This document shows positions 46,200 to 58,283 of a DNA stretch of 64,000 nucleotides, in pieces. The number at the start of each line of letters is the position of its first letter. The stretch's first letter is position 1. The DNA lies in the NCBI GenBank assembly GCA_964030785.1, contig OZ034974.1:49362355-49426354 (forward strand). The letters run 5' to 3'. Source of the stretch: Siderastrea siderea. Lineage: Eukaryota; Cnidaria; Anthozoa; Scleractinia; Rhizangiidae. The notes under the pieces were generated by a model. The model worked only from the letters and a program-made list of their open reading frames with translations, was not told the DNA's origin and did not search any database. The translations under genes and the position numbers were made by a program.

Positions 46200-47435
46200 C
46201 GCACATTCTGGGCAAGGCGCGCCGGGCTTCCAAATCATTGGGCGTAGAGCTTAGAAGGTAACAAAATCAAGATTAGGGACAATCCTGAAAGCCATTAAGT
46301 CCCACTGCAAAGGGCGAGTACGGAAGGAACCTTGTGCGCCATGAAACAGTAACACTCCCACATCACCTTTGCCACCCAAAGTAACGCAATGAGTAGCTCT
46401 GGCCTGCAGTATTGGTCACCCATACGGGATAGGAGTGAGCTTAGGCACAACAATTGTAAACGCAACTTCCCTGAGAAAACGGAGCACCGGTCGTACCATA
46501 ACAAACGGGGGAAGCACATACACGTTTTCAGCAGGGGAAATATGCTGTGCGAAAAGATTGACACCATGTGAAGCAGGTGAGGCGAATGGGGTTAAGTGCA
46601 TGCTTTAGAGATGCTCCAGAGGAGTCACGCTGAGCGTTAACACCGAGAGCCATCAGGTCAACGGAGTGGGGTATGAAAAGTGATTCGAGAACGGCCCAGC
46701 TATCCGAGGCCAGCATACAATCCTTATCAGAAAGAACTTTTGAAAGGGCGTCAGCAGGATTATGCGCCGAAGGTATGTACTTGAGGTCTAAAGAGATGTT
46801 TTGCTTGAGCATGGTATTGGTATAAGACCTTCAGCATATCGTTTAACTCTTTGCTTTTCCCACCTTGCCTCACCCAGGATTGAATGAGGGCCATGGAATC
46901 AACGTGCGCATCAAGACGACAATTCCTAACGAAGGCTCTAGGCGATTGAATAGTGAAGGCCAAAGCGAGAGCTTCTTTAGCAGCAATGGACATGTCGTCA
47001 TCGTTGTCGCTTCACAGACTGTGACATTTCAAACGCGGACCACTGGGGTTCTCCACAACGCCGCCCCGCGCGAACAGAGAAGCATCACTGCTCAATTTGA
47101 CCACCATGTGCCGCTTATCTAACCAAGGCAAGCTTTGATTCCAGGAGTCGAGGAAAAGCCAATATTTGATTTGAGCTTTAATATCGCCTACTATTTTAAT
47201 AGGACGAGAGGAACGCGTTGCCTTGGCGATAGCATGGTAAATTTCACGGGCATAAAGCTTGGCCGCTGGGGCAGCTGTGTGGAAAGAAATTATCTTCCCT
47301 GCAAAGCGTTGGAGTGATTTGATAGAAGCACTACCCTGACAAAGGATTGACCCACGCAGGGTAGCAAACTTCTCCTTCTTGTTATCTGGAAGAACGAAAG
47401 CCGGCAGATCTGAGTCACATTGGAACCCCAAAAAC
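46200..47435 (-). pseudogene. DIRS-like retroelement RNase H and linker
   Basis: Overlapping minus frames read 'SIKSLQRFAGKIISFHTAAP', 'HMVVKLSSDASLFARGG', 'RLDAHVDSMALIQSW' and 'YIPSAHNPADALSKVLSDKD', a clear RNase H order. Frameshifts are present. It continues the reverse transcriptase at higher coordinates. Confidence 0.7.
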
Positions 47436-49128
47436 GGACTACTTGGGGGGGGGGGGGGGTAAAATAACGCATTTGTTGAGACCTATAAGATACCCAAGGG
47501 GGACCAGAAGGGCACAGGCTATGAAGGCACCAGAATGCGCCAGTGGGAGGTTGGACCATTAAGAATGCGAGCTTTGAGGTAATCGAAGGTGGCCTACGTG
47601 ACGGTCATCGATATACTGGCTGCAAGGAACGCCGAATAAGTGAACTCTACTGGCAGCTGCCATTCTTATGTTGTGGTAGATGTAGGCACTGGCCTTTCAT
47701 CCGAAAGGAATAGTTCTATATGTAAAAAGCCAGCCCTTCACGCCAGGCCAACATACGTTGTACTCTCGGGCGATAACAGAACGTGATCGTATCCGCTGTA
47801 GCCTGCGAGCAAGCTCTCTCGGGGCTGGGGGTGCGATAGAGGGAAAATGGAAAGAGAGCTTGCAACGACGTCTCAGGAATTTGAATTCTGCCACCAGCGA
47901 AGCTGTGGCTCCCCGTTGTCTGAGCTGTCAGATTTTGGCCAATCAGCGCAAACCAGAAACGAGCTTCAATGCAACAAACATGTTAAGCACGTGAAAGAAG
48001 GTCAGATTTCACGCGTTATGCAAATTTGATGCGGTTTTGAACTGAAACTAACTTCGGACCGTATTCGCTATTTCTTACAAATTCTTTAACAGTTGTCATT
48101 GACTTTAAGTTTCAATATTAGCTTCATTTACTATTTCAATTTTTAATCGAAGGATAAAGGGCGCGAATGAAAGGTTCGATTTGTTCCCACATCGCTCGCG
48201 CAATTTATTTTGAGACACACTGTGAACTAAAAATAATTTCAGGAAAAAAACTTGCTATTTTACACTAATTCTCTTTCTATAAACATCATAACCTTCGATT
48301 TTCGCTTTGATGACTTTGGCGTAAGCAATTTCAATTCTAAAAATTTTAGATTCGTTGTTTTATACGTCGCATTCGGCGTTTGTTTTGTCGTCTTTGCGTG
48401 AAGACTGATGACGTCATTACCAATCCGCCAATCAGTATTTTGCATCGAAATTTTCGATGCAGATATTCAAATTCCTGAGACGTCGTTGCAAGCTCTCTCT
48501 CCATTTTTCCTTCTTTCGCGCCCCCACCCCCGAGAGAGCTTGCTCGCAGGCTATATCCGCTGTTGTCGTCAAAAAACTGATTGGAAATGCCCATGAAACA
48601 CATAACGAGAGAGGTTGGAAATGTAGTCGAGTGAAAGAGGAAGCTCCTTAATCCACAGGTTTAGGAAGCGCTCATCCTGGCACATTCGCGGCTTAGAAGG
48701 TTCAACGGTAATAGGCATTACAAGACGAGGCGGCGCCACTTCACCAATTTTTTTTTGCCCCAAATTTAAAGAGACCCATTAGAAACGCGCTCCAAAATAG
48801 TTGCACTGATTCAAATTAAGTCTTCAACTTGCTCGCAAACCTTGTTATTAGGGAAAATTGCAGCCGGAGGAGAAGGAAGGTTGTAGAATTTCCCCTGAAA
48901 ATCTCCCTTGAAGTGGATGAAAAAGTTAGACACCTTGACACCGTGAGAAATATAATCAAAAAGCGCCTGATGCTTAGGATAATCTTCAAGAACCCAATCC
49001 CACTGCGGCAAGTGGCGGCGTATTTCCCCAGCCACGAATGTTTTTAGATCGCGGAACAGAACCTGCGCGGGGGATGCGAAAACAGAACCACACGAAACCA
49101 TTTCCAGCGAAGGGTTGGGGCCTGTCAT
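47436..49128 (-). pseudogene. DIRS-like reverse transcriptase, split by an insertion
   Basis: From 49128 downward: 'FFIHFKGDFQGKFYNLPSPP', then 'PSKPRMCQDERFLNLW' and 'LPLSLDYISNLSRYVFHGHF', then, past the insertion at 47799-48553, 'WLFTYRTIPFG' and the catalytic YIDD at 47604-47615. The frame is broken in several places. Confidence 0.75.
47799..48553. mobile_element. Foldback element, 755 bp, inserted in the reverse transcriptase
   Basis: The ends TAGCCTGCGAGCAAGC are inverted. Arms of about 90 bp are nearly identical, with further shared sequence 'TTGCAACGACGTCTCAGGAA'. The 9-bp target duplication TATCCGCTG is perfect (47790-47798, 48554-48562). Non-coding. Confidence 0.92.
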
Positions 49129-49199
49129 GCGGGGTTTTCCCCCTTTCCAGTCACACCATCGAGTTTAGTAGACACCACTCTCTCGGGATCAAATTCTAA

Positions 49200-49620
49200 G
49201 CGAGGTCTTTTGAGTCCACTAAGCAACCAGGAAACGGAAAAAACCAACCGCGCAGCAAGCCCTGATCAGCTGGCAAGGGCAGTTGGTTTGCGCTCCTACG
49301 ACTTATTAGTATTCTTTTCAGGTCGCCCACGTAGTACGCTTTGTTTTGTTTTTATTTCTTTTGTGAGAGTGCTGTCTTTGCCTGGGGTGGGGCGGCCTCG
49401 GAGGTCTGTTCCCGAGGCTTTGGCGATAGTTGGTCCTCACCTTTACTGGGCTAAAACGGATTAAGAACTGCTTGTATTTAACTGTTGAGTTTGTTGTTAA
49501 TAAATAGCGGCTATGTGCTTTGCACATAGCCAAATTATCCCACACGATTGTTTCTGTCGGTTACTGTGGTGTTGGGGCCCAGTAAACAGAGCTTAGTCAA
49601 ATGCAGCACTCTCACTGAGG
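49200..49620. other. Flank of the retroelement before the satellite
   Basis: It contains a hairpin 'GGCTATGTGC' / 'GCACATAGCC' at about 49508-49530. It may be terminal sequence of the DIRS-like copy. An 84-codon plus frame here has no motif. Confidence 0.35.
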
Positions 49621-49629
49621 AAAGGACAT

Positions 49630-52600
49630 AAATAAAACTATGGATAGATTGCCTAAAATACAAGGGCAAAAAATTGCTGAAACAACGGTTAGATTGTTCA
49701 TTTGAAAAAGAGATGGAAACTATGGATGGATTGCCTAAAATCCAAAGACAAAAAATTGTTTAAAAAACGGTTAGATTTAGATTGCTGAAAATCCAAGGCA
49801 AAAATTTTTTGAAACAACGGTTAGATTTTCCATGTAAAAACAAAATTGACACTATGGATAGATTGCCTAAACTCCAGGGCCAAAAAGTTGTTGAAACAAC
49901 GGTTAGTTTTTCCATTGAAAAAAGATGGAAACTATGAATAGATTGCCTAACATCCAAGGCCCAAAAATATTGCTAAAACAACAGTTGGATTTTTTATTTA
50001 AAAAAAAAAGATTTAAACTATGGATACATTACCTAAAATCAAAGAACAAAAAATTGTTGAAACAACGGTAAGAATTGTCGTTTAGAAAAAGAGATTGACA
50101 CTCTGGATAGATTAGTTAAAATCCAAGGCCAAAAAATCGTTGAAACAACGGTTAGATTTTCCATTTGAAAAAGAGACGGAAACTAAGAACAGATTGCCTT
50201 ATATCCAAGGCCAAAAACTCCTGAAACAACGGTTAGATTTTCCATTTGAAAACAAAAATAAAACTATGGATAGATTGCCTAAAATCGACCGCCAATAAAA
50301 GATTGAAACTATGGATAAATTGCCTAAAATCCACCCCCAAAAAATTGTTGAAACGACAGTTAGATTCTCCATTTGAAAAATAGAATGAAACTATAGATAG
50401 ATTAGCTAAGATCCACGGTCAGTAAATTGCTGAACTAACGGTTAGATTCTTCATTTGAGAAAGAGATGGAAACTATGAATAGATTGCCTAAAATCCACGG
50501 CCAAAAAATTGTTGAAACAAAGGTTAGATTCTCCTCTTGAAAAAGAGGAAGAAAAACTATGGATAGATTGAATAAAATCCACGGCCGATAACTTGTTGAA
50601 ACAACAGTTAGATTCTCCATTTGAAAAATAGAATGACACTATAGATAGATTAGCTAAAATCCAAGGCCAGTAAATTGCTGAAATAACGGTTAGACTCTTC
50701 ATTTGAGAAAGAGATGGAAACTATGAATAGATTGCCTAAAATCCACGTCCAGAAAATTGTTGAAACAAAGGTTAGATTCTCCTCTTGAAAAAGAGATTGA
50801 AACTATGGATAGATTGATAAATCCACGGCCGATAACTTGTTGAAACAACGGTTAGATTCTCCATTTGAAAAGGAGATTGAAACTACGGATAGATTGCCTA
50901 AACCCCACGGTCAAAAAGTTGTTGAAACAACGGTTAGATTTTTCATTTGAAAAAAAGATTGAAACCATGGATAGATTGCCTAAAATCCAAGGCCAAAAAA
51001 TTGTACAAACAACGGTAAGCTTCTCCATTTGAAAAAAAGATTGAAACTATCGAAAGATTTCCTCAAATCCAAGGCCACAAAATTGTTGAAACAACTGTTA
51101 GATTCTCCATTTGAAAAAGAGAGTGAAACTATCGTTAGATTAGCTAAAATCCAAGGCGAAAAAATTGCTGAAACAACGATTAGATTTTTCATTTGAAATC
51201 CAGAATAAAACTATGGATAGATTAGCTAAACTCTAAGGCCAAAAAATTGTTGAAACAATGGTTAGATTCTCCATTTAAAAAAGAGATTGAAACTATAGAT
51301 AGATTGCGTAAAATCCAAGGCCCAAAAATTGTTGAAACAACGGTAAGATTCTCCATTTGAAAAAGATATGGAAACTATAGCCTAATAAAGAAAGAACGGT
51401 TAGATTCTCCAGAATAGATTGCCTAAAATCCAAGACCAAAAATTGGTGAAAAAACTGTTAGATTGTCGTTTTGAAAAAGAGATTAAAAATATGGATAGAT
51501 TAGCTAAAATCCAAGGCCAAAATCTTGTTGAAACAACGGCTAGATTTTCCATTTGAAAACAAAAATAAAACTATGGATAGATTGCCTAAAATCCACCCCC
51601 AAAAATTGTTGAAACAACAGTTAGATTCTCCATTTGAAAAACAGAATGAAACTATGGATACATTAACTAAAATCCAAGGCCAGAAACATGCTAAAATAAA
51701 GGTTAGATTCCCCATTTGAAAAAGAGATAGAAACTACAGCTAGATCATTGCCTAAGATTTACGGCCAAAATATTGTTGAAACAACGGTTAGATTCTCCAC
51801 TTGAAACTGATATTGAAACTATGGATAGATTGAGTAAAATCCACGGCCAATAACTTGTTGAAACAACGGTTAGATTTTTCATTTGAAAAAAAGATTGAAA
51901 CTATGGATAGATTGCTTAAAATCCAAGGCCAAAAAATTGTTGAAACAACGGGTAGATTCTCCATTTGAAAAAGAAATGGAAACTAAGAATAAATTGCCTA
52001 ATATCCAAGGCCAAAAGGTGCTGAAACAACGATTAGATTTTCCATTTAAAAGCAAAAATAAAACTATGGATAGATTGCCTAAAATCCAAGGCCAAAAAGT
52101 TGTTGAAACAATGGTTAGATTCTCCACTTGAAAAAGATGTTAAAAACTATGGCTAGATTGCCTAAAAAAAAGGCGAAAATTTTTTTGAAACAACGGTTAG
52201 ATTCTCCATTTAAAAAAGAGAATGAAATTATAAATAGATTGCTTAGAACCCAAGGCCAAAAAATTGCTGAAACAACGGTCAGATGTTCCATTTGAAAAAG
52301 AGATTGAAACTATCGATAGATTGCCTAAAACCCAAAGGCAAAAAGTTGTTGAAAATACCGATAGATTTCTTATTGAAAAAAAGGTTGAAACTAAGGATAG
52401 ATTGCCTAAAAACCACGGCCAAAAAATTGTTGAAACAACAGTTAGATTCTCCATTTGCAAAACAGATGGAAACTATGGATAGATTGCCTTAACTCCAAGG
52501 CCAAAACATTGTTGAAACAACGGTTAGATTTTCCAAAGCCAAAAAATTGATGAAACAATGGTTAGATTTTTCATTTAAAAAAGAGATGGAAACTATGGAT

Positions 52601-54112
52601 AGATTGCCTAAAATTCAAGGGCAAAAACTTGTTGAAACAACGGTTAGATTCTCTATTTGGAAAAGAGATGGAAACTATGGATAGATGAAGCAACGGTTAG
52701 ATTTTCCACTTGAAAAAACGAAAATATATATGGATAGATTGTCTAAAATCGAAGGCCCAGAAAATGGTTAAAACAACGCTTATATTTTTCATTTGAAAAA
52801 TAAATTGAACCTATGGATAGATTAGCTAAAATTCAAGGCCAAAAAATTGTTGAAACAACGGTTAGATTTTCCATTTGAAAAAGAGATTAAAACTATGAAT
52901 AGATTGCCTAAACTCCAAGGTCAAACAGTTGTATAAACAACGGTTAGATTTTCCATTTGAAAAAGAGATTGAAATTATTTATAGCTCTGCTATAATCCAA
53001 GACCAAAAAGTTGTTAAAACAACAGTTAGATTTTCCATTTGAAAAAGAGATTGAAACTATAGACAGATTAGCTAAAATCCAAGGCCAATAAATTGTTGAA
53101 ACAACTGTGAGATTTCCCATTTGAAAAAGAAATTGAAACTTTGGATAGATTGGTATGGGCGAAGGTCAAAAATTGTTGAAACAGAGGTTAGATTTTCCGT
53201 TTGAAAAGTGATTGAAACTATGGAAAGATTGGTTATAATTCAAGGCCAAAACATTGTCTAAATAATGGTTGGATTTTCTATTTGATAAAGATATTGAAAC
53301 TATGGATGGATTGGCTATAAATGAAGACCAAAGAATAGTCAAAACAACGGTTAGGCTATCGGATTGAAACTATAGATAGAATGTGAAAAATCGGACGCCA
53401 AAAAATTGCTGAAGCAACGGTTAGATTTCCATTTGATAAGGAGACTGAAACTATGGATAGATTGGCTGTTACCCAAGGCTTTAACATTGTTGAAACAAAG
53501 GTTTGATTTTCCGATTGAAAAAGGATGGAAATAATGGATATATTAGCATAATCTAAGGTTAAACAAATTTTTAATAAATGGTAAGTTTTTCCAATTGAAA
53601 TAAATATTGAAGCAATGGATATATTGGGTATAATGTAAGGGCAGAACGTTTTTAAAGAATCGTAAGTTGTTTAAAATAGTGAATATTCAAATATTCAACG
53701 ATAAAACATTGTTGAAACAGTGGTTTGATTTTCCAGATTAAAAAAAATTGAAACAGCTGATATATTGGCTGTAATGCAAGGACTAAAGGTTGAAACAATT
53801 ATACGTTTTTCCAATTGAAATAAATATGGAACAATGGATAGACTGGGTATAATCCAAGGGGAGAATTTTTTGAAAGAACCGTTAGTTGTTTGAAACAATG
53901 GGTAGATTTGCTACAATCTAAGGACAAAAAATTGTTGAAACAATGGTTAGATTTTGTAACTGAAAAAAAGATTGAAACAATGGATAGATTTCTTACAATC
54001 TAAGGAGAGAACATTGTTGAGGCAATCGTTCCATTTTCCATTTTAAAAAATATCAAACAATGGGTAGATATGCTAAAATCCAAGAATAGAAAATTGTTTA
54101 AACGATGGTTAA
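49630..54112 (+). repeat. Satellite array, about 82-bp unit, about 54 copies
   Basis: Tandem units of about 82 bp with the invariant blocks 'TTAGATTCTCCATTTGAAAA', 'GAAACTATGGATAGATTG' and 'AAATTGTTGAAACAACGG'. Copies differ by substitutions and short indels. Divergence rises clearly after about 53100, towards the right edge. TTGTTGAAACAA in each unit is a near-palindrome. Confidence 0.95.
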
Positions 54113-54299
54113 TTGTTATTGTTGCCATTGCTTGAAATCTAAACATACTTTCAATAGCTTTTTAGTTATTATTTCAAATGTAACGGTTGCTTCAATCGTT
54201 TTAGTTTCTGCCTTTTTTGGTTGTTCTTGTCTTTGTGTTAAATTCATAGACCATGTCATAATAGTTTTTGCTCTACTTACATTATGTGGGGGCATGTCT

Positions 54300-54428
54300 T
54301 CCTGAAGCATGTTCTCTTGGAGCAATGGCAATGTACCTTTGGAGCATGTTCTCCTGAAGCATGTCTTCCTGAAGCATGTTCTCTTGAAGCATGTTCTTCT
54401 GAAGCATGTTCTCCTGGAGCATGTTCAC
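54300..54428 (+). repeat. 15-bp minisatellite
   Basis: Units of 'GAAGCATGTTCTCCT' type, about eight, interrupted once. The minus strand reads a Leu-Gln-Glu-Asn-Met repeat frame, probably by chance. Confidence 0.85.
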
Positions 54429-56040
54429 CTCAATAGGCAAATTCAACTTGGGACTGATTTGCAATGGTGGTTACGGCATTATAATTAAACTTATATTGGA
54501 GTCATTTATAGGAGGAAAACCCCTTATCACCTACCTTATGCAAGAAGCCCACTTGTCGTACGAATGGCACATATAAAGTGTCTTCGCAGAATCTAACCGT
54601 TGTGGCAAGTAGACTATTATACAGTACTCTGATGTAAATTCATCTTTTCTGAAACATTCAATTAATGATTCTACAGTTCGGTTTAAGCTTTTAAATTTCA
54701 ATTCAAGACATTTCCCTGAGTTAAAAAAATTAAACTTGTTTAATTGATACCTAGGCTTGCTAGCGTGCAAAATAAATAAGTAATTAAGCATTTGTATCAC
54801 ACGTGGCGGCAATTTTAAACTGTACGTTTTCGGTTCACAAAGGAAATGTTTTATGCCCACATTTCTTGCCTGTTACATTGAAATAAATGTTTCATCGGTA
54901 TTAGAGACAATAAATATGAACGAGGTGGAATTATCTTCATTTAACGTGTTTTGGCTCATACATCTCCTTAACCGATATACCGTAGAATTCTGAAAGTAGA
55001 GCCCCCCGGGAGTGGCAATCCTAAGGGGCCGCAATTTTCGAGAAGCTGTTTCTTTCGGGCTGCTAAAATACGCGAGTAATTGAAAGCGAAATTCATCGTA
55101 AACACAACTTCGGAAGAAGCAAAATGTCACCGTAATTCTCCTTAGGGTGTGTTCCTCCTGGTTCAGGATTGATTTGGATTTCGGTGCACCAAAGGAACGA
55201 GTTTTAGTATGTAGGATCAATTACCATGACAACAGGCACAAAATTACATTAAAAAGTAAGAAACAGCCCATAAATCAAGAGAGCACTTGAGAAGTCATAA
55301 AAAAGAATACCCTGCTATTAATACCGAACAACACTTTTGACTGAAGTATAAATAATAACAACTGTACAGGTTATGGCAATCTCGTGAAAAAAAACGAAAG
55401 TTTTTGCACAAGCCACTTCAACTATTTGCACTTCGCTGGAATTTTGTCCGTTTCCTGACGAATTTCAATCGATGCAGGCAGACACAGGGTTAAATTGCGC
55501 ATTTTTGACGTCTTCTTGACAGCTCCAAGTGGGAAATGCGAAGGAAATGCTCCATTCACTGCGAAAACTGCTGTGCACAATGATTAATTTCGGATCCTTA
55601 TCAAAAGGAACGCGCTTGTTCATGAATCCGATTATCCATTTTCGGATCGCTCAGATCAGTGATCCGATGAATCTTTGTGCAGAGTGGATTCCATAGATCA
55701 CTGATCTGTACCTGGTATACATATTTTGTAACGTTTCCAATTATTATAGTTCACATACACCGCGGTAAAAGCGATTAGAAATACAGCAGTAATTTTGCCG
55801 TGCCGTTTGTCGATTTTCTTCCCGTTAGGCTTAGATACAAATATCCGGCATTTTAGGGATATTTAGAGTTTTTCTTTAGGCTCTAGGCGTTTTTTCAGTA
55901 GTTTCTTGGCGTTTAGAGCTGTTTTACTCAGTTGTACGCTAGCGAATTGAGAAAAATCACAAAACTTAAGACTCGTGGAATTTAATACCGTCCTGAGAAA
56001 TTTAGAATCAATAAATGTTTTTAACAAGTTGGCAGCTACC
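54429..56040. other. Intergenic, no recognised gene
   Basis: Open frames at 54531-54860 and 54873-55220 (minus) show no motif. Around 55140-55690 there are 'GATCC'/'AATCCG'-rich blocks like those in the 315-1006 element, possibly a diverged relative. Confidence 0.35.
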
Positions 56041-56219
56041 CAGTGGCGGATCCAGGATTTTTGAACAGGGGGTGGCTGACCTGTTAGAACAATATCAGAA
56101 CAATCGGAGACAAAGTGGCCTCCGTGATAGTTTTGTTCATTTTCTTAATTTTAAGCTTAAATTACCTCAAAAGAGGGGGTGGCTAGCCACCCAATCCAAC
56201 CCCCCTAGATCCGCCCCTG
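56041..56219. mobile_element. hAT-type MITE, 179 bp
   Basis: The left end CAGTGGCGGATCCAGG and the right end ending GATCCGCCCCTG are inverted. CAGTGGCGGATCC is a common terminus of hAT-like non-autonomous elements. CTACC flanks both sides, perhaps part of an 8-bp duplication. Confidence 0.75.
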
Positions 56220-56574
56220 CTACCTACCTACCTATCACCATTTGTGGAGAATAGAACCTTTGATCGGAAGATTCTTTTGAGGATCTGGATGATGTTGAGA
56301 TCTGCAAAAACTATCGAACGACCGAATGGCTGACTGTCTTTAGTGTATGCAAAAGTTCCTGCTTGAAATAATCTCTTTGTACGGCATATGTTGATAATTC
56401 ATCACCTTGGTAAAGTTTTAAGAGAAAATTGTTGACATATTTTCGCGAAATTTAGTGCTTTCTCTTTATTTTGTCTCCTGTCTCCTTGAAATCGCAAAAT
56501 TTAAGCCTCGCGAGATATTGGCTTGCTAAAATCGCCAAATTAAGTACGCACGAAAAGTAGGCACATACTGGCTC

Positions 56575-56755
56575 CAGAAGCACATACTCCAGGAGCACAT
56601 GCTCATAATCCAAGGGAACATACTCCAGAGGCACTCTAGGAGCACATACTCCAGGGGAACATACTCCAGCAGCACATACTCCAGGAGTACATACTCGGGA
56701 GAAAATTCTCCAGAGGCACATACTCCAGGAGCACATACTCCAGGGGCACATAGCG
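56575..56755 (+). repeat. 15-bp minisatellite, inverted relative of the one at 54300
   Basis: Units of 'AGCACATACTCCAGG' type, about ten. The reverse complement resembles the 54300 unit with a few changes. Confidence 0.85.
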
Positions 56756-56818
56756 GCTACGTGGCTACGCGGCTACGCGGCTACGTGACCACGCGGCTAC
56801 GCGGCTACGTGACTACGC
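56752..56818 (+). repeat. CTACGCGG short tandem repeat
   Basis: Units of 'GGCTACGCGGCTACGTG' type, period about 9 bp, directly after the 15-bp array. Confidence 0.85.
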
Positions 56819-56909
56819 CTCCATTGGTTGCGTGACCGTTGAGCGTAAAGAACTAAAAAAGAAATAGGTGTGCAATGCTCCCATTGCAATGCTCACATTC
56901 GACTGGTAG

Positions 56910-57480
56910 CTATGGAAGGAGTACCATGGAATGAAACTGGAATATTGACGTAGGATGAACTGCTTCGAAACCACCCTTGGACGAAAGATTATACCATCGA
57001 TTGGCTAAAAGAAGAAAAACTACTCGCAGCAAATCGCATCTGTGAAATCTGCCAATGTGAAATGAAGCTTCGAGAATGCAGTGATCGTTCAGATGGGTAC
57101 GTTTGGGAATGTAGAAGGTAGATTGGAAGAAAGCTGCACAGAGTGGAAAAGAGCATTAGAGAAGGGTCCTGGTTCGAGCAGTCAAACTTGTCAATTTAGG
57201 AAGTCATTAAGTTTACTTATTGGTGGTGTCAGGGACTACAACAGTACCAAAAAAATCAGCAACTGGGGCTCAGATAACACACGGCTGTGGACTGGGTCAT
57301 GTTTTGTCGAGAACTGTGCGAAGTAGTCCTGTTTGAGAAAAGAGAGAAACTTGGAGGCCCAGGAAAAATTGTTGAAATCGTCGAGTCGAAGATAGCTAAA
57401 AGAAAATATCACAGGGACATGTTTTGGAAGGGCAGTGGGTATTTGGGAGAATTGAGGTGGACTCCAGAAAGTGCAGTTGA
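56910..57480 (+). pseudogene. Merlin-like (IS1016-type) transposase remnant
   Basis: One frame with a few stops reads 'WLKEEKLLAANRICEICQCE', 'DGYVWECRR', 'SIREGSWFEQSNL', 'FTYWWCQ', 'DWVMFCRELCEVVLFEKREK' and 'GGPGKIVEIVESK'. The last normally has Asp where Val is seen (IxxID-E-SK), so the first catalytic acid is lost. It ends shortly before the JmjC gene. Confidence 0.75.
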
Positions 57481-57598
57481 GGCCTGCTTCCCCTCCATGG
57501 TATGCAAATGATTTACCGCTTTCCCGCCAGAAAGCGCCACGTATTTTTGCCAGTTTGGGTCCCATTCTCCACGCTGTCACGCGACACCAAAAATCAAT

Positions 57599-58283
57599 AT
57601 GGCGGCTGCAATGCGATCATCGTGCTGTAAACTTTTGTTCATTTTGAACGTTTTTGTCTGCACTCTTCTTTTTGTTGGCATAAATCTGGCAGAGTTTGAG
57701 GTTTTAGACGAATATTCTCTTTCAACTATAACAACAGAAGTGAGAGACCGCTGTATTTTAGTTGGACTGCGTCCGGCGAAAAACCCTGGTCTCGATTCGA
57801 TTTTTAGAAGACTTGCTGAAGCTTTCAAGAATGAAACTGGTGTAAGCATTGGGCTATTAAAACAGGCAGATGTGAGCTTGATTTCCTGGCAAAATAGCAA
57901 GAGTGGAGATTTAATTGAAGGAAGAGATCTGGCTTTTTTTCCGCGCAAAATTACTGATAGAACATGTCTATTACGACCAAGTTGGGAAAAACCCCCAGTG
58001 GCACAGCAGTACTTAGGATCTAGAACAGTGGAAGAATTACTTTCGTTCCTGAACACGAAATGTGCAACTTTTAGACAGCTAGATGGACGTTTATCGCCTG
58101 CTGGTCTTGCAAGAGAAAGAATATTGGAAAGTTTGTATCGGGTCCCAAAGAGTATGGACCTGAGTCAGGACTCCAGATCTGGTCCCATCAACATTGCTTC
58201 TGCATGTAAGAGAATCCCCTTGCCTTCCAAAGAGGAATTCTTTCATGAGTATTTCTTCAGATCAAAGCCAGTTGTGATCACAG
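57599..58283 (+). CDS. Trx-JmjC exon 1 (signal/anchor, thioredoxin-like)
   Basis: Codes aa 1-228 plus one base. It holds the hydrophobic N-terminus ('LLFILNVFVCTLLFVG'), the thioredoxin-like region and 'SKPVVIT', the first JmjC strand. The donor is gtgaga. Confidence 0.85.

Noticed and set aside
49630..52500. Repeated open frames such as MDRLPKIQGQK in the satellite as coding repeats
   Set aside because: The unit of about 82 bp shifts frame each copy and stops are frequent, so no long protein is possible.
49630..54112. Array as a CRISPR locus
   Set aside because: Units are contiguous and diverge along their whole length, with no constant repeat and variable spacer pattern; the genome is eukaryotic.
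49630..54112. Hammerhead ribozyme in the satellite unit
   Set aside because: No CTGATGA and GAAA core pair is present in either strand of the unit.
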